From Galbula dea (lineage: Eukaryota > Chordata > Aves > Piciformes > Galbulidae), in assembly GCA_013399015.1 (NCBI GenBank), contig VWZX01000996.1, positions 2,489,052 through 2,553,051 of the forward strand: a DNA stretch of 64,000 bases. Direction: 5' to 3'. The translations under genes were made by a program, and so were the position numbers. Positions within the stretch are counted from its first letter, which is position 1. Each line of letters begins with the position of its first letter. Positions 35,800-47,300 of this stretch are shown piece by piece. The notes beneath the pieces were generated by a model. The model had not been told where the DNA came from. It searched no databases and worked only from the letters and a program-made list of their open reading frames with translations.

Positions 35800-38700
35800 A
35801 AAATGACCGAGGAGCATCTCCTTCCTAGAGAGGTTTCAGCAGTGCAGCGAGCACTCAGAGCTGGTGCTATGTGCCTGACTTTTTTTTGTGGTTGGCACCA
35901 ACGGTGCTCAAAGCAATTGCCAGAGGCAGGGGAACAAAGCCAGTTACCACCGAAGTAGCTGTAGCTCCTCCTTGCTGAAAACTTCCCCAGGTGGCATGTG
36001 CCTTGCAGTGGCAGGAGGAAGAGGAGGCAGATGGGGCAGGTTGGCAGCTACAGCTGTTCTTTTGTTCCTCCTCCCCAGCCTGGTTCATGGAGTTTCCCCA
36101 TGGCAGGAGGTAAGGGGCTTGCTGCTCTGGCCAGCTGTGCCCACTCCAATCACGTCCAACTTCCCCTGCACAATGTGACAACATTGCTGATAGGTCTCTG
36201 CTCACACACCCGGGCAGCACGCACGGCGCTGCATTGAGGCTAAGATAGAGAAATGAGATTGAAATCCCCAGGTTACCAGATTCCTCTTAAACACAAGCAT
36301 GGACGCAGGCATACAAGACAACATGTGCAGATCTCATCACACCACCCCTGCCTCACTCCAGCACGTGACAGGTCCTCAGCAGGGGCCTCTCACCCCTGCA
36401 GAAACCAAAGCCAGCCTTGCCTGAGAATTCCTTCCCAAAACAAAACTATTTGCTCACTCAGAGACCAGCATGTAGACAGCTGCGTTCAGAGCACCATCTG
36501 GTGACATGTTCCATGTAAGAAGTTTTAAAGAATGAACAGTTAGTTTATAAATTCTTAGCATAATGATGCATAACTTACAGTTCTTGACCTCTGCTTTCAT
36601 GCAGGACATGTGTCTGACTTCAGGAGGATGATTATTCACAGCCTGCTCTGTGCTTCCCAAGACAGTTGTTGCAGTTCTCTGAATTACATGCACCTTCCCT
36701 GTTGAGCTGATTAAACCTCAGATCAGCAGCTAGCCTGTCTTCATTTAAACGGAATTCTTTGTTGAGCATGGTCAGAAGGACTTGTTGCTGCAACATCTTC
36801 CTTTGAAAACATGCAAAGGCAAATACAGCAGATAAGCAACTTAAATTTGGGGTTTCCTGGAGTCACAGATGACCTCCAAGAGGAAAACGTACTTCAGTTT
36901 GGTATTTTACATCTTGCCCTGCAGTCAACAGTAAACCCACTGTTCAGATCCATGGCACAGACCCTGTGACAGCTGCAGAACTGTAGTGAACATGTCTCCA
37001 AACACAATTCCAAATGAGTGGGGTTTTCATCAATTTTCAGAGCTAACTTTACTGATAGAAAAGTGAGCAGATCTTAAACACTGTAGTGCAGATTCCAGCG
37101 TCAAAGTCACAACTCTGGCACACCCTAACAGCGTGTCCCAGCCCCAAATTTCCTGTGGTGATGGAAATCTTCAGAAGACATCTCCAAACACTTCTAGCTG
37201 ATAGAGCTCTGACAGACAGGATCACTTTTCACCCACCAGTTACATAGTGTTTTCTGAGTAAGTCTGCTATCATGAAAAGCTTTTGTATTTATGACATAGG
37301 AGACAAAAAAATAAAGATCCTCTCAGTAAGCCAGATGCTCTACAGGTCTAGTCAAGGAAATGACTGCCTCAGTGCCCTCTTCAGCTGTCTGACCCCTGGC
37401 AGGGCAATCCAGTTCCCACAGGGGAGTGCAGGGGCTGCATAAGCTCTTCCTGGGAGCAATGCTATGAGTTTCATCGAAGCCACAGGAGGCAAAAAGGTCT
37501 GTCAGAGGATGAAGAACATTGCTGTCGGGGTGAAGCAACAGATACAACACTGACTCCCACATACGCCACTGCAGACCATGTCCCCTCTTGTTCTTTGCTG
37601 AGAAGCCTTCACCAGGCATCCACCAACCTTACCTAATGTTTTGTGAATCTTGTGTCATCTGCTAATCGGTTACACCCCTAACATGCTCATCTCTCTGATA
37701 TGTTAATGAAAGGAGCAGGAATTTATATCCCTGGTTTCAATCCCCACTAGTTTAGCAAATGTTATCCTAGCTCCTGTATTTCAAGTCACCCCTTGCCCCC
37801 AAGTGCAGGGCCACACGTCATGTTACTGAATGGATCTGGTCCCTGTTAACTGTTTATTAAGCAAAGGAACACGCTGAGCCTGGCAATGCATCCACTACAG
37901 ACTCATTTCCAACAGGTGAAATACAGCAACCTCCATACAGAGCACAGCATGACAGATGGCAGATGAGGAGCATCATACAGCTGTGCATGTAACGATAAGT
38001 TACAGAGCAATCAAGTTCAACTCTCTTTTCATTTTTCCAGTGCTTACTCAGATGCAGGGGGTGTGGGGAATAACTCCTCAAAGCCATCCCCCTATGGACT
38101 GCTCTGAGGACTGTGGGGCCTTTGGAAAGCATCCCGGCTCCAGGAACACCTCAGAACCGCCTCCTCCAAGGCTGCACCAAACTTCAGGATGACAGCAGCA
38201 CAAAAAGCCCTAGAGAAAACCTTACAATAGTTGTTATTTCACGTACTCGGTATAGATAAGCGTGACAAATTATTTTATGGAAAAGTGCAGAGTGGTGAAA
38301 TCACAGCATCTCCAACCCGAATTTGGAATCAAGTTTAGACTCCAGTATTTTCTGCCGTGGAACTATGACTGCTGCAGATTATGAGCCTCAGGTGCTCATT
38401 AGTTAACTGCTGCAGTTAAAATTTCATTGAGGCACTTCCAACACTGCAAGTATCAGAAAAGTCTTTTGCCAGACATGAACTAGTAGCTAACGACCTAACA
38501 CAGATGTGCAAAAAAGAAACTCAAATTGAAAGAGTAATTTTTCTAATTTAATAGAAATAACCAAAACAAAATGGTTGTCAAACAATGCTTTAAACTGATC
38601 TAATACAACTTCTACAGCACATTCCAGAGCACTTAACAAGAAATATTTACAGGCAACTAATGTATTAAATAACCATGTAAAGAAAACCTTTTTTTTTCAA

Positions 38701-39519
38701 TTACACACCAGCAAAAACCACAGGAACAGAACAATTAGAAATGGTAGCCTTGTTTTAAAAAAGTTAAATTTGATTATTCAGATAATACAATACCACAGAA
38801 ACAGCACTTTTCTGAAGAATCATATTAAAAGGTAAAATTTACTATGTGCAAAAAGAACTTGTTCAATCACTAGAAGCAAGATACAATTGAAGAATTAAAG
38901 AATGAATTTATCCCTTCTGTAAGTACGTTTACAAGTAAATCAGGCTTTCAACTGCACAAAAACTTTATAAGCTTATGTATATGTTTCATGGTGTTCTGAA
39001 CCTAAGAAATACTCCTGTTTGCAGGCCATGAGCAGACATGCACTTCATTTCCTCAATCATAGCTCACTCTAGAGTGAATGCTGCAACAAGTTAAACTTAT
39101 AAAATATCATAGTACCTCTCCTTGTAGAAATTCAATAAATCCTAAAGAAAGCAGCCTTGAACTGTCAGATCACTCAATAGAAAAGGCCAAAACTGCATTT
39201 CATACATTTAATAGTTTGCTTATAATAAAGATACCCCAGTCAACTGCAATTTTTGAAAACCAATTAAATTCAGATACATTAGAAAGCATATAAAGTAGGA
39301 TTCCCATGAGCAAACACAGGAACTAGATGGAAGAGTTACTGTACATGCACTTTGAGATAAATGGCCATATCCAAAGAGACAATGGGTATGTTCAATCTGA
39401 AATATGTCTATGGAAATTGCAGCATACACATTTAAAAAAAAGTAGTCATTATTTACTCAAACAACTACTTTTAAAAAAAATACGTAATTTCCCCCAATTT
39501 TTAAAATAAAAAGCCACAC

Positions 39520-40238
39520 TGTCCTGGTTTGGGTTAGAACAGATCTGATTCTGTTCACAGATTTTACTTTTCAGTTAAAGCTCCTCTGAGAAACTGCACT
39601 TTCTGAAACTAACAGCATGTTTTTACAGACACTGCCTGCTTCTAGCATGATAAGACCTAATGTTTAGATTTACTACCAGGGATTGGTATGCAAACCAAGG
39701 TCACTGACGAATCTTGTCTCTCTTGTTGCGGGGTGCAGGGTAAAGGCTGCACCTTCAGGGAGGAGTGGACATGAAAGGTGGCCTAAACTGATCAACTAAC
39801 TATTCCATCCCATGTATGTCATAGTCGATGTATAAACTCAGGGTCAGTTCACCCTTGCTAGCTTTGGAGCTCTTTCTTTTGTCTTCTCCCTGGCTCTTGT
39901 CTGTTCTGCCCTCGATCCTGATCCTTAAATTCCTGCATCCAGTACCCAGATCCAGCCCCTGAGCCTGGCTCCCATCTGCTGCTAAGGCCTTCTGCCACAG
40001 AGTGGTGATGTAGTTCCATCAAGGGGACTTTGGGTTCAGTATTGGGTTTTGTACATATTTGTATATATTTCATTTATCATTGTTATTGTTATTAAAGTAG
40101 TTTGAGTTTTCTTTTCCAATCCACAATTCTGTTTCTCTCTTATCCCCTTTCCCTTCCCGGGGGGTGGCTTAGAGAGGGGTAACGGAGAGCATCTGTCATC
40201 GGGCTGGTGGTCGGCCCAGCCTCGACCCCTGACGCACA
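39520..40238 (+). mobile_element. Solo LTR of an avian ERVL-like endogenous retrovirus
   Basis: This block of about 715-720 bases begins TGTCCTGGTTTGGGTTAGAA, a start typical of abundant avian ERVL-class LTRs. It has a TATA-like GTATAAAC near 39830, an ATTAAA polyadenylation signal at 40091-40096, a GT-rich stretch after it, and ends near CCTCGACCCCTGACGCACA. No internal retroviral genes follow on either side, so this is a solo LTR left by recombination. The exact 3' edge is uncertain. If it ends at 40234, flanking CACAC and CACAA would be a one-mismatch 5-base target duplication. It lies antisense to TRIM33 and SYT6. Confidence 0.82.
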
Positions 40239-42363
40239 ATATATTGTCAATAACTCATGCACATTCTGTTTTCAAAAGCCAGACCTGGTGATATGCATGC
40301 AAACTTTCCTATAAAACCACTACCCGAAAGAAATGATTCTGGTCATGCTGATGGGCAACAGACAAAGCAGTTTTATTGCTTTTTCCAAGGAAGAGAGTAA
40401 GAAAAACAAGAAAAAGTCAACTTCCACCACATCATACACATAGCTTGAAATACTGTTGTCATTACCGAAAGTCTTAGAGGTCAGCCAATAAACCAGGTTA
40501 TAGAACAGAACGATAAATTTGGGCTCTTATTAAGAACTTCTGTTCCAGTGGATTGCAGAAATGTTTATAAAACATTTTCATGATCCAGTGTTAAATGTGC
40601 CAATAGCTGAATGTCACAATGGTGACACTCCACACAAAAGAACAACCTTCCTATATTTCACAGAGCATTTTTATTTGCAAAAGTTTGGGAAACATCCTTT
40701 TTTTGGATAGAAACTCTGCCTCATTATGCTATAGGCCACTTAATTCTAGGGCACAGTTAAATAGACAACGTGAACCTATTCAGCTGGTTAAATTACCACT
40801 AATCACTTGTAATTACATGGCAGGATACTTGCTGAGGTAATCGAGAATCCACAATCTACAATATACCCACAGGAGCATAGTGTACACCTCTCCTATTTCA
40901 AAAGGAAGTTGCCTTTTACTTCTTGAGATTAACTTAAACTTCAGGGCTGTTAACAACAGAAATTGAGACATAAATGGTCAATCTTAAGAGAGCACAAGAG
41001 ACCAAGTGCCAGACTCCCTTCTCGCTGTCATGTGGAACACTGCAATTGTGCAGAGGAGCTGGCACGAAAGCGCACACACCATGGCTTCCACCTGCCAGAA
41101 GCTTTGTTGCTGTAAGCTATGTTCCAGTTACCAAGGTAAAACACATTGGCACCAGCACGCATATCACCTGGCACAGAGAAGATGCTCAGAGTAACACAAA
41201 CCCCATTAACCTGCTCCTGAACAAGTAACATTCAGTGTGTCACCAAAAAGCTGTTTTGACTGAGCAAACCCTTACCAGTTCTATGATGAATATTTACAGA
41301 TTATAGGATGGGTAAAGGTATTAGCAGAACTTATCTTTCAATTACTTTTTTAATAGAATTTAGCTAATTTCAAAACAATCATTGAATTGTTGTATTGGGA
41401 GTTCCAAAACAAAGGAGGGAGAGAAAATTAAAGAATGTTGGTTTGTTTCTTCTATATGTTTAAAAAAAAGAAACATTTAAGATTTCTTGCACAGAAGCCA
41501 AAATTCCACATAATACCCACTGAGCTGTGATGAGCTGAATAGAAGGACCAATCCTGGAAGGTCAGAGGTTATCTGCAAGAGTAGAGCTTGAACTCTTATC
41601 AAGGCCAAAAGCCTAGCATCACCTGTGACTTGCAGGTGGAATACAGGCTGCAGCTAGCCTGCAGACTGACCATTTTTCTGCCTGTCAGTGTGACTGACCC
41701 AACCGGAGAGGATACCCCAAGCACATCTGCTCTGGAGTCTGGCTGGAAAACAGACAGTACCATTCTTGCTGAAGCCAGGGAACATGTGCTGCCTATGAAC
41801 CACAGGTCTGCAGTGTGGTCCTTCCCTCACTTTGAGCCAGCCTGGGATGCCACCACCTCACCCTACGCTCCAGTTCAGGGAGTGGCTATCTGCAGTACCT
41901 GGATCCGTGACGGGTGCCTAACAGAGTGAAGATACTGAGGCCTGAATGTACAGAACCTAGAGTGCTTAAACATCATAAAAACCAGAAACCCCAATTGAAG
42001 AGAATTCACAAAAATCTTATTTTCATGATAATTTTAATAATATACCTTTGCAAAAATGAAGCTGAGAAACTAGAAATGCAAAAATATGCAATACACATAG
42101 CCGTAACATGAACCCTTGTTACTATTCATGCCCCACATGTCATCCTTTCTATGGGCAAAGTTTTTGCTATTTGTCAATTTAATGTGTTTAAGTAGAATTA
42201 CTTTTCCTTTCACATACAAACTGTAAAAAATAAATTTGAACTAGCACTATGTTAATATTTGAGAAATGAAAAGAAAGCCAAAACCCAGTTTGAGTTAAGT
42301 GTAACATCTGTATAATCTAATGAAGTGAGCAGTGAGAATCTACAAATACCTTCAGTCCCCTTA

Positions 42364-44131
42364 TTTATTGCAAGGGAGGTATAGTCACAAGGGACATATA
42401 TTTTGTTCTTACAAACAATCTTAAGTGATTTGCATAAAAACTGGCAAGAGCATCTCTCAGTTTGATACATTGTGCTAAAATACTTATTGTTACCACTATG
42501 GTAAACTGTATACAACGTCACAGGAATTGCTCATTCTAAGTGTACCAAAATCCCAGTGATTTACCACTGAAATGTTGTATTCACTTAAAATCTTACGGAA
42601 AATTTATAGTCTGTCAACTTGACCTCATTCGATTATGTGAATTCTTCATCTTTACTTTTACCAGATCTATACAAAGGCCAGAAATTACACTGTTTATTTC
42701 TAGTATTGGATCCTGCCAATAAAGGAAACAACTGTTCAAACTAAGACAACCTTGTGATGACCTCATTTCTAACCAGAAATGCTGGAATGAAGGCAGTGTG
42801 CAATGGGAAGGCACTGCAGAGATGCCTGCCACAGGGCTTAGGGAAACAGGGAAATTTTTCTGGTTTCACTATTTGACCAGAAACCAGTCAAAAGCCAAAT
42901 CCTGGTCTCTTCAAGTACTTTGTTCAAGGGATGGACAAGTAACCCAATCTCAACAGATTTATTCCAATCTTTCTAGACATTTTGCTCATAAGCTGCTTCT
43001 GAAGAAAGTTGAGTAGTACTCTAATAAAAAAAAAAAAAAGAACCTCAAAATGAATGCAATGTTAGAAATAGCATATATTACAAATCTCTTCTCAATAGGA
43101 ACAATTAATAAGAATACATATTAGCTTAAAAACAGTTCAGCAAATGTTGCTGATCTGCAAGAAATCTCAATTCACTATTTACAAATAAGACAAAGTGAAC
43201 ACAGGAAATTTTACACATTTGGTAGTTAATAGGTTATTGTTTGCCAAGTGGTCTATTAGAAACTGATATTTAGGAAGACTGGAAAAACATCCCAACCAGT
43301 TATTACCTCTTCAGTCTATCTCTTAAGTACAGAAAATTAGACAATGAATACTGGAGATAACATTCTGCCTCATTAGGGGGATCAGGGACAAATGACACAA
43401 AGGTAAGACTTCTGCCACAAATGCCATTAAAACGTTTTGTCTACAGGATTCATAATACCTAGCCCTACTGAAAAGAGATTGTTGCCATCAGTTTAGTCTT
43501 TCATCTGTCAAGAACTCACACTCCTGCACTTGCCAATTCAGAACAGTTTAATGATTTTTTTTTTAATCTTTTGCTATACATAAAATGTAGTAAAGAAAGT
43601 AAAATTTAGATAACTGGATCAACACAGAAGACCAGTTCACAATACCACTGAAATGAGATGATAAAAGCAATGACCAACACACACTTAAGTTCACACAAAG
43701 AGAGGGTTTCAGGAACACTGCTTACAGTTCACACTGCAGTCCAGGTTGAATGCAAGACACTGTAACTGTACTGGTCCAGGCCTGCAGAACGTTTTTACTA
43801 AGCAGTCTTATCCATACATGGAACATGTCCTATCAAACCTGCTTCTCTTAAACATTCATCCACCTCTATCTGTGAGACCAGGATGACTGTGTCCCCTCCA
43901 TCAGGGAAGGAAAGAATCTAGCAAATAATCAAGAAAAAAAACACACCAAAATTTTACAATACAGTTTCTTCCCCTTTTGATGAGAATGCTTTTCTTTACA
44001 GGTGTTTTTTGTAATCTAATACTGTTTAAAAAGCTATCAGCTTCTTCAAGATGGCCACTGTAGGCAAGATAATATTCCAGGAACACTTAAATAACAGTTT
44101 TTACAATAAATTTTGGGTCCATATTATTAGG
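42364..44131 (-). other. TRIM33: Probable proximal TRIM33 3' UTR
   Basis: AT-rich, repeat-free sequence follows directly after the TRIM33 stop codon. On the minus strand the first AATAAA signals occur at 42958-42963, 42693-42698 and 42364-42369, with ATTAAA variants near 43.55 kb. Further AATAAA hexamers lie at 40670-40675, 40372-40377 and 37853-37858. Mammalian TRIM33 has a long 3' UTR (several kb from memory), so the true end may lie beyond the solo LTR. The left boundary given is only the third AATAAA. Confidence 0.45.
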
Positions 44132-44344
44132 TTACTTTATATGCACTGGTCTCTCATCTGATTTTAGGCGTTTTCTACGCGGTTGTATAAAATCTTCATC
44201 GGAGTCCTCAGTTACTTCACCATCATCCTCTTCCTGCTCAAATTCAGGCAAAGGCTGGAAGGTCCTGTCTGGGTAGATCTCTGTAAGTTTATCTTCAAAG
44301 TACAATGCAACTGCCTTCCCTGCCTGTGCTACTTCTGAATCAGC
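44132..44344 (-). CDS. TRIM33: TRIM33 exon 20 (end of bromodomain, tail, stop)
   Basis: This exon encodes 70 residues and TAA: ADSEVAQAGKAVALYFEDKL, TEIYPDRTFQPLPEF, an acidic run EQEEDDGEVTEDSDEDF and a basic end RRKRLKSDERPVHIK. The last part looks like a nuclear localisation signal. Acceptor ttacag|GCTGAT is in phase 0. The stop codon occupies 44132-44134 on the minus strand. Confidence 0.98.
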   Translation of the reverse strand, partial: ADSEVAQAGKAVALYFEDKLTEIYPDRTFQPLPEFEQEEDDGEVTEDSDEDFIQPRRKRLKSDERPVHIK

Positions 44345-47300
44345 CTGTAAACAGAAGAAGACAAGAATATTCACCTGTTGGAAATGCACATCCCTTCACC
44401 AAGTGTGCATGGTCTGAAACGCTTACCTTCAAATTAATCTCTTGTGTTTCTGCATAAACTTGAACAACTTTCATCATCTAAAAAGGATACCAGAGTCAAA
44501 AAAAATGAAATTATAATCCTTTCTAAAGTTATGAGATTGCATAGGATTGGATGGCTAAAGTCAACCATAACAACAAAACAGTTTGTTATGGACTACACCT
44601 CTTTAGTTCTCTAACTTAGCAGAAGCAGGTTTAAAACAGTCTTAGGAGAGTGATATGAAGTAAATAAACCTTCAACAAAACACACAACTTTTGTACAAGT
44701 GTCTCCCCATCATTTTCAAAACTGCTTTCTACTCATGACTGCTTCCTTCATTATAAATTTCAGTTGCCTGGACATTACTGTGGAGATCTCTCACCTTGGA
44801 GAGAAGTGCTCCATGAGACTGCTGTCTTGGGAGTCTTACCCCACTTCAATTTCCATTTTTTAAAAGCAAGTGGCTTAGAGGCACTACACATGGTGCTGTT
44901 ATGAGAGCTCAGGATGACTCATCTGTTGCCATAAGCCAGCATTTCAAACAGTGAGACAAGTCTGAAATAACTTTTCTTTAAATAAAACAGAAAAACCCCA
45001 ACCAAACAACAAAAACCACCCAACAAAACCAACACATCCATCAGCCCTTGCTCCCTTGTTTTACTTTTGTCCCTAACAGCTGCAGTAGATTTCCTCTACA
45101 GTAGATGTTTCATTAATTCCCTGGATTGAGAAGTTCACATAATTGCAACTTCTTCCACAGTGCTCATTAACCTCCACCTAATACAGAGACATAAGGGATT
45201 CAGGGGTGTCAAAGTTCCAAATGCTTACAAGCATTTACAGCATTACATCACTAACCTTTACTTTCACTAGTGTACTAGCCACTGTATTTCCTTCGATTTG
45301 TTTCCTTACAGAGCCAGAAATGCAGCCCAAACACTACAGAACAGATTACATTTTACAGAAGAATACTGTTGTTTTGTACATTTCTGCGGTCAGAAGCAAG
45401 CCATTCCCTGTGACGTCTTCTCCACAGGGCTTTTTGTCGTCCTTGCTTTAAGGCATCTCGGAAATGAAGACACCTTCTTAGCTCCTACTGTTTCAGCTCA
45501 ATACCAGGGGTTTTTTTGATATTCAGAATATTTTCTCCACTGCTCAACCTGGTAATAACACTTAGGTACTTTCTCTCCCCCAGTCACGTTTCACATGTAA
45601 TGTGCAAATATTTCACGTTATCAGGTTCGTTGCAAAATAAGTCAAACTTTCCACATTCATAAAAAACATGACTCCATAGAAAAGTTATCTAACAGAAAAC
45701 TGATTTTTGTGAGAGCTCAACAACCCATGAGCTAAAGCACTAAGTGTAACATGAGCCATAACAAAGACAATGCTCTCCTGGATCCATCTTGCATAAGGTA
45801 CTACAACCAGCAGAATGTTATTCAGAAAGGTATTCTTCCCCAGTAGAGGAAGTTTCCTCAGAAGAGGTCTGCCCTGTTTCATGAGTGCAAGAATAATTAT
45901 CTCTAGAGCCTGAGGCAGTTTTAAGGACTGCTTGATTTCATTACCACACTTCCTAAGCACTTCTGCAACCTATTTGATGTACTGTTAACAAGGTCACGCT
46001 GCTCCTCAGTCATATATCCGTATCAGTGAGACCACTTTAAAAGTTCCCTCTGTTAAAGCCTCATCTCCCCATTTAGGTAAAACCGAGAGGTAGTTCTGTA
46101 ACTGCATTTGTTTTGTTTGTTTGGCAAGTGTGCAGTTCAGCATCTGCTCCATGAGCAGAAGTTACGACTGGAAGCAGAGCCTTTAACTGGAGAAGATGCA
46201 CAACCAGGGTGAGCTAAGCCTAAATCCAAGTGAACACATACAGATTGGAAGCTAACATACTTCATTAAACCTTTCACAGTTCTTGAAGATCAGCCGCACA
46301 TCTGCCACAAAATCCTCAGGAGTCTGGTAGTGTTGGGAATGCTTCTTTTGAAGTTTCTTTTTCACTGTAGATAAATCCATTGGTTTCTTTATAATTTTAT
46401 AGTAGTTTGGTATCTGTAAAAAACAAGGTGATTTATTACTGTAATTACTCCATAATTCACAGAAGTGATTTAATTTCTTCATTTATCAGTTTTCTTCAAT
46501 ATCAATCAGCTCATCTTGTCATACACTGTAAGCATGTTCAGTAAGGACAACTTCCTTTTCTCAAACTGTTTTAAGTTCTTTCTAACCTTCAGTGTCTAGC
46601 ACAGCTTTCATTACAAGTTATTTTTTACAGCTAAAAAAACCAATAAAAATCAACCCTCAAGGCATTTTCTTTACTCCTTTCATTTAAAAGATTATATAAA
46701 AAAAAAGCTCTCCTGAAACAGCTAGAATTTCATGAGTATCTTGAGACATCCTCTTACAATTCAGCAACTGCTAACTGAAAGTATGTTTAATTATCTGGGT
46801 TTAAGACTGGGAGTACAGCCTCTGCACAGATGAGCTACCAAATCAGCTTCTGTCTCAGAATCATGCGATACTGGATGACCATAAGAACTTTTAGATTGAT
46901 CAAGGGAGACATGCTTCAAGTAAAAGCAGTCAGTTCCTTCCCAAACTCAACTACAGACTTCTAGAGATGTTATGCCAAAAATAAATCACAAACTATTTTT
47001 CAGGAGACTCACCGAGGCTGGGACTGGCTCTTGAAATTCAATGCTCAGTTCATGACAATACAGGTAAAGCAGGAGACGTTCGCATTTCTTGCAAAGAAAT
47101 AAACAGCTTCACATTAATGTATTTAATTTATCCTCAGCCCAGAAGTTTGTATCTCCCTCTTTTGAATAGGTTTTAAATGTGATCCCTACAAGCTTAATTA
47201 TAACATGTAAAGTTCTTCAGAAGGCATTGTTGAGAGAACACAACCTTACTGTTCACATAGCAGAAATATACTCTCATTTTGCTTTTTTCTTCCTAAACAA

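Larger units (their letters stand above)
27145..44131. other. Intergenic region plus TRIM33 3' UTR
   Basis: This 17 kb lies between the SYT6 start codon and the TRIM33 stop codon. Its proximal part should contain the TRIM33 3' UTR on the minus strand, and the part near 27.2 kb should contain the SYT6 5' UTR and possibly its promoter. Recognised content is three CR1 fragments and one solo LTR. I see no clear CpG island and no third coding gene; open frames of up to about 117 codons lack family matches. Confidence 0.7.

Noticed and set aside
35867..36237. Open frames of 79-117 codons on both strands in the intergenic region
   Set aside because: Opposite-strand frames of similar length, no protein family and no promoter or splice signals.
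43901..44086. Minus-strand 61-codon frame downstream of TRIM33
   Set aside because: It lies after the TRIM33 stop with no splice logic and no known family; most likely 3' UTR sequence.
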